NCBI GenBank assembly: GCA_038520475.1
Contig: JBCBLF010000270.1
Location: forward strand, 1 to 6,362
Direction: 5' to 3'
Origin: JBCCWF01 sp038520475
Lineage (GTDB): Bacteria; Cyanobacteriota; Cyanobacteriia; CAKZMO01
DNA length: 6,362 bases
Positions 1 to 4,172 of the stretch are shown piece by piece. A program made the position numbers and the translations under genes. Under the pieces are notes generated by a model. It had not been told where the DNA came from, did no database searches, and saw only the letters and a program-made list of their open reading frames with translations. The stretch's first letter is position 1, and each line of letters begins with the position of its first letter.

Positions 1-5
1 TCTCC

Positions 6-203
6 ATGCCGGTCTTGGATATGAATACCTTCGATGTGGTTCATGGTGGCTACCACCCCTTCTCTGATTGCCTCATGGATGCCAGAAGGCTCTATTTTGG
101 CGACATCTTACTGGTTGAAAGCTTCTTATCAAGGAGCTTTGAGCAGATTCAGTTGATTGAGCCCCTGATTCTTCATCGTCATCAATCCGTTGTGGCCGCA
201 TGA
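6..203 (+). CDS. hypothetical protein, possibly the C-terminal end of a gene entering from the left
   Basis: A 65-residue reading frame that I do not recognise. No stop lies between its first ATG and the left edge (the preceding codon is TCC), so it may be the tail of a longer gene whose start is outside the window. A second internal ATG is at 75, and neither ATG has a clear Shine-Dalgarno sequence. The C-terminal half is rich in hydrophobic and aromatic residues (DILLVESFL, QLIEPLIL) but shows no motif. Its TGA overlaps the ATG of the next gene in an ATGA arrangement at 200-203, typical of translationally coupled genes and the best argument that it is real. If the downstream gene is a mobilisation accessory gene, a relaxase tail would be a natural guess, but nothing in the visible residues proves it. 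Confidence 0.4.
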   Translation: MPVLDMNTFDVVHGGYHPFSDCLMDARRLYFGDILLVESFLSRSFEQIQLIEPLILHRHQSVVAA

Positions 204-853
204 GCAACGCCACACCGTCATCCTCTTTATCTGAGCTGGCTGATCTCAAAGAGGTTATCGCACGGCTTTGGAAACAAACCGAATCCTTGGAATCATCCTC
301 AGTTAGCCGCTATGAGCAGTTGCACCATAAGGTAGACACATGGGCGGACACCAACATTCAGCTACAGAAGACAACCCAGACACTGATCGAAGCCATCGTC
401 ACCAATTCTACGGAATTCGCGAGATGTGCGGAATCATCGCAGCACGGCAAGCAGCAACACGTAGACTTATCACAGCAAATCAGCGCCTTAGAGCAGCACA
501 TTTGCACTGCGAAGCAGCTCTTAGAGCAGATATCCAAACCAATCAAACAGAAAACAAACTTACCTGGCCTCAGCTCAGACTCAAGCAGCTCAGAGCCATC
601 CTTAGCCGTCATTCAAGCAATAGAGCGCAAGCTGAGCCTTAGATTCACCCTCACGATGCTAATCGGAGCATTCCTAATTGCATTGGCTGGGGGTGCATTT
701 GGATGGTTCATCAATGACCAAACTCAAATGCGCCACTTCGATAGCCGCGCCGAACACGCGTTATTCCTGAAATTTTGGCATCTAAACTCTGAGGAGCTTC
801 TGCAATGTATCAACACAGACCAAGACAATTGCACCGTCGACGTCGAGCGGTGA
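200..853 (+). CDS. coiled-coil protein with a C-proximal membrane helix, mobilisation accessory-like
   Basis: A 217-residue protein. Residues about 10-115 are Gln/Glu/Leu-rich and predicted by eye to be helical coiled coil (LADLKEVIARLW, LSQQISALEQHI). Residues 116-134 form a Ser-rich linker, and residues about 149-171 form one strong transmembrane helix (LTMLIGAFLIALAGGAFGWF). A short tail of about 45 residues carries two cysteines (C203, C211). Long coiled coil plus one membrane segment is the architecture of MobB/MbeB-type proteins that hold the relaxosome at the membrane in mobilisable plasmids; no residue-level similarity was confirmed, so this is analogy. The start is chosen for the ATGA overlap with the preceding frame; there is no clear ribosome binding site, which suggests translational coupling. 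The frame continues for 40 coding-like codons beyond the TGA, so the protein may be shortened. A one-helix plasmid partition or secretion accessory protein is an alternative. Confidence 0.7.
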   Translation: MSNATPSSSLSELADLKEVIARLWKQTESLESSSVSRYEQLHHKVDTWADTNIQLQKTTQTLIEAIVTNSTEFARCAESSQHGKQQHVDLSQQISALEQHICTAKQLLEQISKPIKQKTNLPGLSSDSSSSEPSLAVIQAIERKLSLRFTLTMLIGAFLIALAGGAFGWFINDQTQMRHFDSRAEHALFLKFWHLNSEELLQCINTDQDNCTVDVER

Positions 854-1023
854 GGTTTCCACTTTGGCCCTATCTACGACAACGGTTATTCGATTCCAAG
901 AGTGACTCGCATCTCAACCCCTTCCGTTACTGGAGAGAAGTCAGACGACAGCATCTTGAAAGCTGTCATAGATTGAGTGATGCCAGGCTTAATCAGTCAG
1001 ACCCGGAGTCAGGAAAAAATTGA
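850..1023 (+). CDS. possible small Arg-rich protein overlapping the upstream stop
   Basis: A competing reading of the same stretch in another frame. A GTG at 850 overlaps the upstream TGA as GTGA and would start a 57-residue Arg/His/Ser-rich peptide (RFPLWPYLRQRLF near the N-terminus). An ATG at 805 in the same frame would give 72 residues with a 49-base overlap. No domain is recognisable and there is no Shine-Dalgarno sequence. Its stop falls inside the left arm of the terminator stem, which is unusual, and its codon composition is less coding-like than the alternative frame. Kept at low confidence because the stop/start overlap mirrors the one at 200. Confidence 0.2.
   Translation: MRFPLWPYLRQRLFDSKSDSHLNPFRYWREVRRQHLESCHRLSDARLNQSDPESGKN
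854..976 (+). other. in-frame continuation beyond the TGA of the coiled-coil gene
   Basis: After the TGA at 851-853 the same frame stays open for 40 codons to a second TGA at 974-976. The conceptual peptide (GFHFGPIYDNGYSIPRV...) has an ordinary protein composition, and about 65% of its codons begin with a purine, against about 42% in the competing frame over this stretch. The second stop lies about 35 bases before the terminator stem, a normal 3' distance. It could be the former C-terminus of the upstream gene cut off by a single change (CGA to TGA would suffice), or open sequence with no function. Confidence 0.3.
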
Positions 1024-1060
1024 TGCCAAACCTTTCTGGGTTTGGCATCAATTTTTTCCT
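1011..1060. terminator. bidirectional intrinsic terminator between convergent genes
   Basis: A perfect 22-bp inverted repeat: arms at 1011-1032 and 1039-1060 with a 6-base loop TTTCTG. The core is GC-containing (TGATGCCAAACC and its complement) and flanked by six A and six T, so each strand reads stem then U-run. It serves the plus-strand block ending at 853-1023 and the minus-strand gene whose TAA occupies 1060-1062. Confidence 0.93.
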
Positions 1061-1299
1061 TAAAATTCCTCATACTCCACAACAGCAGCCATGGGCTTCG
1101 GCCAAGAGATCGTCCCATCGTGGTTGAGAGGCATCGATTTTACTCCTCTCACGTACCCTGCTAAATAGGCATCGTTTGAGTACTGCGGCAACTCCCCAAA
1201 GACCCCATCTGTAAATCCTTGTGATGCCCATTCACATCGAGCGGCATCTGATTGATTGAACCTGTCTTGATTGGCTAGCGCAACCTGATACGGGGTCAT
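1060..1299 (-). CDS. small hypothetical protein, intact paralogue of the IS-interrupted gene
   Basis: Encodes 79 residues from the ATG at 1299, or 81 from the ATG at 1305. The downstream ATG is preferred: GAGGG lies 7 bases before it but only 1 base before the first. The family is not recognised. The protein aligns without gaps to the product of the interrupted gene just upstream, sharing a spaced pattern D-x3-G-x2-PQ-x5-Y-x3-Y-x7-P-x4-G-x-I-x-W, so the two are tandem paralogues. It is acidic and soluble-looking, with no signal peptide, membrane segment or cysteine motif, and its C-terminus is acidic (VVEYEEF). It ends at the shared bidirectional terminator. Its leader contains a hairpin plus T-run that probably ends transcription of the upstream paralogue, so it may need its own promoter or depend on read-through. 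Confidence 0.72.
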   Translation of the reverse strand: MTPYQVALANQDRFNQSDAARCEWASQGFTDGVFGELPQYSNDAYLAGYVRGVKSMPLNHDGTISWPKPMAAVVEYEEF

Positions 1300-1310
1300 A
1301 TGCATTCCCT

Positions 1311-1356
1311 CTTAAAAAACCAACTCGACAACGAGATATCGTCCGCTGTCGAGTTG
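1311..1356 (-). terminator. probable intrinsic terminator after the upstream paralogue
   Basis: On the minus strand a perfect 10-bp stem (CAACTCGACA at 1321-1330 with its complement at 1347-1356, 16-base loop) is followed directly by G and six T (1314-1319). It lies 22 bases beyond the original TAG (1379-1381) of the interrupted paralogue and just before the ribosome binding site of the next gene. The loop is long for a terminator, so an attenuator or operator role is also possible. Confidence 0.6.
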
Positions 1357-1378
1357 ATTATTGGCAGGGGACACCAAG

Positions 1379-1416
1379 CTAATCGATATAGCCGAACGCA
1401 AACTGGGTCTCTGGAG
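1379..1416 (-). pseudogene. orphaned 3' end of the IS-interrupted paralogue
   Basis: This is the last part of the interrupted small gene, cut off by the IS. With the IS and one target copy removed, the frame reads from the GAG at 2260-2262 into TQFAFGYID and the TAG at 1379-1381. The stretch includes one copy of the 8-bp target duplication (1409-1416). It has no start of its own and is not expected to be translated. Confidence 0.75.
1409..1416. repeat. target-site duplication, left copy
   Basis: CTCTGGAG immediately left of the IS terminal repeat; identical to 2260-2267. Eight base pairs is the usual duplication size for the IS6 family. Confidence 0.93.
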
Positions 1417-1429
1417 GGTTCTGTCGCAA
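1417..1429. repeat. IS left terminal inverted repeat
   Basis: GGTTCTGTCGCAA, perfect complement of the right end. The match continues loosely for a few bases after one mismatch. Confidence 0.93.
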
Positions 1430-1467
1430 GAATGACGAGATGATACAGTTGAACTCTTATTCTCTTG

Positions 1468-2205
1468 ATGTCATCTACTGATCGTCCCGAGGCCATGTCC
1501 TATCCATCTCTGTTCAAGTGGAAACACTTCCAGCCTGAAATCATTCTGCTCACTGTCCGTTGGTACTGCCGCTACGCCTTGAGCTATCGGGATTTGGAAG
1601 AGATGATGGCGGAACGGGGCCTATCGGTGGACCACAGCACCATCCATCGATGGGTCATTCAATATGGTCCAGAGCTAGACAACCGCTGTCGCCCTCATCT
1701 GCGCCCGACCACCGACTCGTGGCGAGTGGACGAGACGTACATTCGGGTCAAAGGAGCGTGGACATATCTGTATCGAGCGGTGGATTCGAGCGGTCAAACG
1801 TTGGATTTCCTGCTGAGTGCCAAGCGGGATACTAAGGCGGCGAAACGGTTTCTCAAGAAGGTGCTGGAGGTACGTCATACCCAGATACCACGGGTCATCA
1901 ATGTAGACAAACATGCAGCGTATCCGTCTGCCGTTGATGAGCTGAAACAGGAGGAGGTTCTCAGTGAAGACACCGACCTCCGACCGACGAAGTACTTGAA
2001 CAATCTGGTTGAGCAGGATCATCGCCGCATCAAACGCTTGGTCAAACCCGGTTTAGGCTTTGGTTCCTTCAATACGGCTCGACGGACGCTCAAGGGGTAC
2101 GAAGCGATGGCAATGATTCGCAAAGGACAGATTCAAAATGTCGATAGGAATGATGTGATAGGACAGATCTCATTTATCCATGAAATTTTTGGAATCGCTG
2201 CATAG
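1468..2205 (+). CDS. IS6-family DDE transposase
   Basis: The catalytic protein of the IS, cutting and joining the element ends by an RNase H-fold DDE mechanism. The frame could begin at TTG 1465, ATG 1468 (245 residues) or ATG 1495 (236 residues). The last matches the usual family N-terminus (MSYPSLFKWKHFQPEIILLTVRWYCRY resembles the typical FKxxHFxxEIILxxVRWYxRY opening), but no start has a good ribosome binding site. Counting from the TTG at 1465: a helix-turn-helix-like region with the family motif LSYRDLEEMMAERG lies near residues 39-52, catalytic D89 is in WRVDETYI, D148 in INVDKHAAYP, and E183 in NNLVEQDHRRIKRL. The second D and E are separated by 34 residues (DD34E), and K190 follows seven residues after E. 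The frame is full length with no internal stop. Confidence 0.95.
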   Translation: MSSTDRPEAMSYPSLFKWKHFQPEIILLTVRWYCRYALSYRDLEEMMAERGLSVDHSTIHRWVIQYGPELDNRCRPHLRPTTDSWRVDETYIRVKGAWTYLYRAVDSSGQTLDFLLSAKRDTKAAKRFLKKVLEVRHTQIPRVINVDKHAAYPSAVDELKQEEVLSEDTDLRPTKYLNNLVEQDHRRIKRLVKPGLGFGSFNTARRTLKGYEAMAMIRKGQIQNVDRNDVIGQISFIHEIFGIAA

Positions 2206-2246
2206 ATATGGATAAGGAAGAGGGATTTCATATCCTGATTTTGTTT

Positions 2247-2259
2247 TTGCGACAGAACC
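2247..2259. repeat. IS right terminal inverted repeat
   Basis: TTGCGACAGAACC, perfect complement of the left end at 1417-1429. Confidence 0.93.
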
Positions 2260-2267
2260 CTCTGGAG
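2260..2267. repeat. target-site duplication, right copy
   Basis: CTCTGGAG immediately right of the IS terminal repeat; identical to 1409-1416. Confidence 0.93.
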
Positions 2268-2392
2268 TGGATGGCGCGACACTCCAATCGATATAGCCAG
2301 AAGCAGTTCTGGGCAGCTGACTGAGTTCTGCACAATAAGCGGTAACGTATGGGTAGGTTGTTCGCTGCGGTCGTCTTCCAGCTCTTATGTCT

Positions 2393-2400
2393 GCGATCGC
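2393..2400. repeat. HIP1 octamer
   Basis: GCGATCGC, the palindrome highly over-represented in many cyanobacterial genomes; it lies in the interrupted small gene. Confidence 0.85.
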
Positions 2401-2542
2401 TTCTTCAACCTCTGCCCTTACATCGTAGTTGGGGATGAAGGCTGATTGGATAGGTGCTTGCATGTTCATGATTGTCTTCCAAAACATTAGCTATCGCATC
2501 AGCGAGGAATCGCCAATGGATAGCCAAATGTGCAGTGAATCG

Positions 2543-3415
2543 TTAGACGGGGTGAAGGGCAGTCGCTCTCTGCTCATCCACAAGCTGGTGAAGTTGAGTA
2601 TTGAACTCAGTCAGCTCAGAGTTTGTAAGCTTTGCGCGAGACCGTTTACCAAAATGCTCCTGAAGGTAAGCACCTCCACGAGCTGCATCCCAGTCAAGTA
2701 CCGTTAGGTTTTCGGATACCTGCTCAAGCAATCCATTTCGGTCAAACGGTGGCTCGGGCTCCCCACCTTCCATTAATGCGGCGATCGCCTCAGATGCAAA
2801 TTCAGCGCCAGGGAGGGCGTACTCTTTTCCATCGAGGGAATCGAGGCGAGTCTTTGTGATATGGAGAATATGGCCTAGATCCATCTCCCCACAAACGTCA
2901 AACTCATACTCGATGCCAGAGGATTGAATCGGTGCAGTCCCAACCTTCGTGGGAATATTGGTTTTTTTTCCTTTCTTGTTTTCACCCTCCTCAACCAGCC
3001 ACTCGGTTTTAGACCGCATCGTGACAATGAGATGTCCACGAAAGTTCAGCATTTCGTCAACCAGGGCACGCTCAAGAGGTCGGACCTTCGACCAGTCCGT
3101 GAATGCGTTGACGGTGTTCAGCTCCCAAAACCAGGCGTGAGAGAGGGAATCAATAATCAGTACGTCATATCCATTTGCAGCCCGGATGGCCTCGATATAC
3201 TTGTTTGGATGGTGATCCTGTAGATCAACCATGTCAAACTCATACAAGTGGGAATAGCGGCAAGACGACTCTTTTTCCGTATCAATGAGTGCGACGTGTC
3301 CGTTAGGAACTAGGTTCTTTGCGACCTCAAGAGCCGTTCTAGTTTTTCCAGAACCGCTAGGTCCTTGTAGAGCCATGCGTAGAGTGATATTTTTCTTGGT
3401 TGCACGTTGAAACAT
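2543..3415 (-). CDS. RecA-fold ATPase of the AAA_24 / Sak4-like type
   Basis: 290 residues. Walker A is GPSGSGKT at 18-25, the Sak4-type IDTE motif is at 44-47 (ALIDTEKES), Walker B is YDVLIIDS with D89, and a conserved sensor-like strand is HLIVTMRSKTEW at 128-139. A central Lys-rich loop ENKKGKKT at about 144-151 could contact DNA. The last ~75 residues are a helical, charged, family-variable tail. AAA_24 (PF13479) proteins are RecA/Rad51-like; the phage members called Sak4 anneal single-stranded DNA and work with a cognate SSB. An SSB gene lies about 750 bases upstream on the same strand, supporting a replication/recombination role on ssDNA in the cytoplasm. The start is supported by GGAG 8 bases before the ATG. 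A generic plasmid or phage NTPase without annealing activity cannot be excluded. Confidence 0.85.
   Translation of the reverse strand: MFQRATKKNITLRMALQGPSGSGKTRTALEVAKNLVPNGHVALIDTEKESSCRYSHLYEFDMVDLQDHHPNKYIEAIRAANGYDVLIIDSLSHAWFWELNTVNAFTDWSKVRPLERALVDEMLNFRGHLIVTMRSKTEWLVEEGENKKGKKTNIPTKVGTAPIQSSGIEYEFDVCGEMDLGHILHITKTRLDSLDGKEYALPGAEFASEAIAALMEGGEPEPPFDRNGLLEQVSENLTVLDWDAARGGAYLQEHFGKRSRAKLTNSELTEFNTQLHQLVDEQRATALHPV
2781..2788. repeat. HIP1 octamer, extended
   Basis: GCGATCGC within the ten-base palindrome GGCGATCGCC at 2780-2789, inside the Sak4-like gene. Confidence 0.85.
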
Positions 3416-3450
3416 CTGAGATACTCCAATGAATAATTCTCCAGTGCATC

Positions 3451-3463
3451 AAGGCGAAAGCCT
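3451..3463. repeat. GGCGAWAGCC hairpin, copy 1
   Basis: AAGGCGAAAGCCT; a 4-bp stem AGGC/GCCT closing GAAA, a GNRA tetraloop on the plus strand. It lies in the ATPase leader and overlaps the AGGAGG on the minus strand. Confidence 0.5.
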
Positions 3464-3508
3464 CCTCTTATGAATAATGCTTTCACAAGAACGTTTATTG
3501 GTATCAGG

Positions 3509-3545
3509 TTGGATACAACTGCATTGAAGCGAGAGTTGTATCCAA
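3509..3545. repeat. perfect 12-bp inverted repeat, operator or hairpin candidate
   Basis: TTGGATACAACT at 3509-3520 and its exact complement AGTTGTATCCAA at 3534-3545, separated by 13 bases. A further GTATC at 3501-3505 pairs with GATAC at 3512-3516, giving three related half-sites. No T-run follows on either strand, so a standard terminator is unlikely although the repeat begins 16 bases after the SAP gene stop. Confidence 0.75.
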
Positions 3546-3561
3546 TTCCTTTGTCGTCTAT

Positions 3562-3987
3562 TTAGCCTGTCGTGCTCAACTGTTGCTTACTCATCATCAC
3601 CTGAGCAAGTCGTGCAGCTAGCTGAGGCTTGTTCCCGCTGACCTTGACCTGGTGTTGCTTACAATAGGCTTTGAGCTGTTTCCCTGTTTCTGCCATAAAC
3701 TCAGATACCCAATCATCAACGGTCTTGGTAGGGGGAACCTCTACATCAGCACTCTTTCTCTCTTTATCATTGACTGCGATAGTTTCAGATTCAGCACTGA
3801 GGGCAACAGGCTGTTCATCCAACAATTCAACAGCATCTGTCACAGGTGGCTCACAATCAACTGCAGCCTCTGACAAACCCGTAGCCATTACGTTCTTCTG
3901 CCCATGGCGCTCACAGATGAGCCAAAGGGACACGATAAAGGCGATACCGTAGCAAACGATCGCGGACTGCGTAGTGATGTCCATCAT
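3562..3987 (-). CDS. membrane-anchored SAP-domain protein
   Basis: 141 residues from the ATG at 3987; an adjacent ATG at 3984 is equally possible. AGGAG lies 4 bases before the first and 7 before the second, so the longer upstream frame (to 4131) is not used. Residues about 8-25 form one transmembrane helix (SAIVCYGIAFIVSLWLIC) followed by ERHGQK, so positive-inside topology puts the rest in the cytoplasm. Residues 40-90 are an acidic, disordered-looking linker. Residues about 103-130 match the SAP DNA-binding helix-loop-helix (LKAYCKQHQVKVSGNKPQLAARLA: L-x3-C-x6-V-x2-G-x-K-x2-L-x2-RL). SAP motifs (PF02037) bind DNA, so the protein could tether DNA or a nucleoprotein complex to the membrane; that role is inferred. 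It sits between ssb and the Sak4-like gene with its own leader. A transport or partition accessory role is possible. Confidence 0.75.
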   Translation of the reverse strand: MMDITTQSAIVCYGIAFIVSLWLICERHGQKNVMATGLSEAAVDCEPPVTDAVELLDEQPVALSAESETIAVNDKERKSADVEVPPTKTVDDWVSEFMAETGKQLKAYCKQHQVKVSGNKPQLAARLAQVMMSKQQLSTTG

Positions 3988-4114
3988 AATTCTCCTTTTT
4001 GATTGAAATGTGTCGATAGTCGTAGTCACGGTCTCTCGCTGACCGCTTACGTTGTCCCTCGTGCGCATCGAGGGGAAGATCTTCATCTCATCACGGCGAT
4101 AGCCGCACAGAACC
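3988..4114 (-). promoter_or_regulatory. leader of the SAP-domain gene
   Basis: 127 non-coding bases between the ssb terminator and the SAP gene. It contains the hairpin CGGC-GATA-GCCG at 4094-4105, a 5-bp inverted repeat CGGTC/GACCG (4029-4033, 4041-4045), and the Shine-Dalgarno AAGGAG next to the start. I cannot place a convincing sigma-70 promoter. Confidence 0.4.
4094..4105. repeat. GGCGAWAGCC hairpin, copy 2
   Basis: CGGCGATAGCCG; a 4-bp stem with a GATA loop in the leader of the SAP gene. Confidence 0.5.
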
Positions 4115-4148
4115 AAAAAACTCACAGGCAAGCCTCAGCCCACCTGTG
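4115..4148 (-). terminator. intrinsic terminator after ssb
   Basis: On the minus strand CACAGG (4148-4143) pairs with CCTGTG (4128-4123). The stem extends inward through three G-T wobbles and two G-C pairs to an 11-bp stem with a TGAG tetraloop, followed by AG and six T (4120-4115). It lies about 25 bases past the ssb stop. Confidence 0.85.
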
Positions 4149-4172
4149 TGCAGCAATTAGATTCAGACTTCA

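Larger units (their letters stand above)
1417..2259 (+). mobile_element. complete IS6-family insertion sequence, 843 bp
   Basis: The element is bounded by perfect 13-bp terminal inverted repeats GGTTCTGTCGCAA (1417-1429) and its complement (2247-2259). These are the IS6/IS26-type GGnnCTGTnGCAA ends. It is flanked by the 8-bp direct duplication CTCTGGAG at 1409-1416 and 2260-2267, as expected for the family. It holds one transposase gene with an intact DDE triad. Ends, duplication and frame are all intact, so the insertion is probably recent and the element may still be active. It sits in a small minus-strand gene and splits it. Confidence 0.96.
2170..2469 (-). pseudogene. small hypothetical gene interrupted by the IS; 5' part fused to IS-derived codons
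   Basis: Original codons run from 2469 to 2260. Translation then enters the IS right end and continues for 29 IS-derived residues (GSVAKTKSGYEIP...) to a TAA at 2170, antisense to the 3' end of the transposase. The ATG at 2469 is preferred because GGAAG lies 6 bases before it; an earlier in-frame ATG at 2487 has no such signal. Deleting the IS and one target copy restores a 79-residue protein ending in TQFAFGYID, the same length as the intact paralogue at 1060-1299. Function unknown. The conserved residues of the pair (D, G, PQ, Y, Y, P, G, I, W) all lie upstream of the insertion, so the chimeric 99-residue product may still fold; loss of function is not certain. It lies 73 bases after the ATPase gene and could be co-transcribed with it. 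Confidence 0.75.
3416..3561 (-). promoter_or_regulatory. leader region of the Sak4-like ATPase gene
   Basis: A 146-base gap. In minus-strand order it holds a 12-bp inverted repeat (3509-3545), an AT-rich stretch with possible promoter elements near 3470-3500 that I cannot assign firmly, a strong AGGAGG at 3466-3461, a short GGCTTTCGCC hairpin at 3462-3453, an ATG at 3449 opening a 30-codon frame, and the GGAG that serves the ATPase ATG. ATGAATAAT occurs twice on the plus strand (3429-3437, 3470-3478). Confidence 0.45.

Noticed and set aside
2..67. Short open stretch in another frame at the left edge (GYEYLRCGSWWLPPLL) as the tail of an upstream protein
   Set aside because: Few codons begin with a purine (about 5 of 21), worse than the competing frame that leads to 203; too short to support.
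358..612. Minus-strand Cys-rich frame opposite the coiled-coil gene
   Set aside because: The Cys runs arise from antisense reading of Gln/Ser codons (CAG, AGC); the plus-strand protein has coherent domains.
1675..2022. Minus-strand frame of 115 codons inside the IS
   Set aside because: Antisense shadow of the transposase catalytic region; no domain and no start signal.
2493..2527. GCTATC/GATAGC inverted repeat between the ATPase gene and the interrupted small gene as a terminator
   Set aside because: Only 6 bp with a long loop and no T-run.
2949..3223. Plus-strand frames opposite the Sak4-like ATPase
   Set aside because: Antisense shadows; the minus-strand protein has clear Walker motifs through this stretch.
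3509..3545. Reading the 12-bp inverted repeat as a rho-independent terminator
   Set aside because: The stem is AT-rich and neither strand has a following T-run.
3985..4131. Upstream extension of the SAP gene to an ATG at 4131 (48 extra residues)
   Set aside because: It runs through leader structure to within the ssb terminator region, has no ribosome binding site, and would bury the membrane helix, whereas AAGGAG sits right before the ATG pair at 3987/3984.
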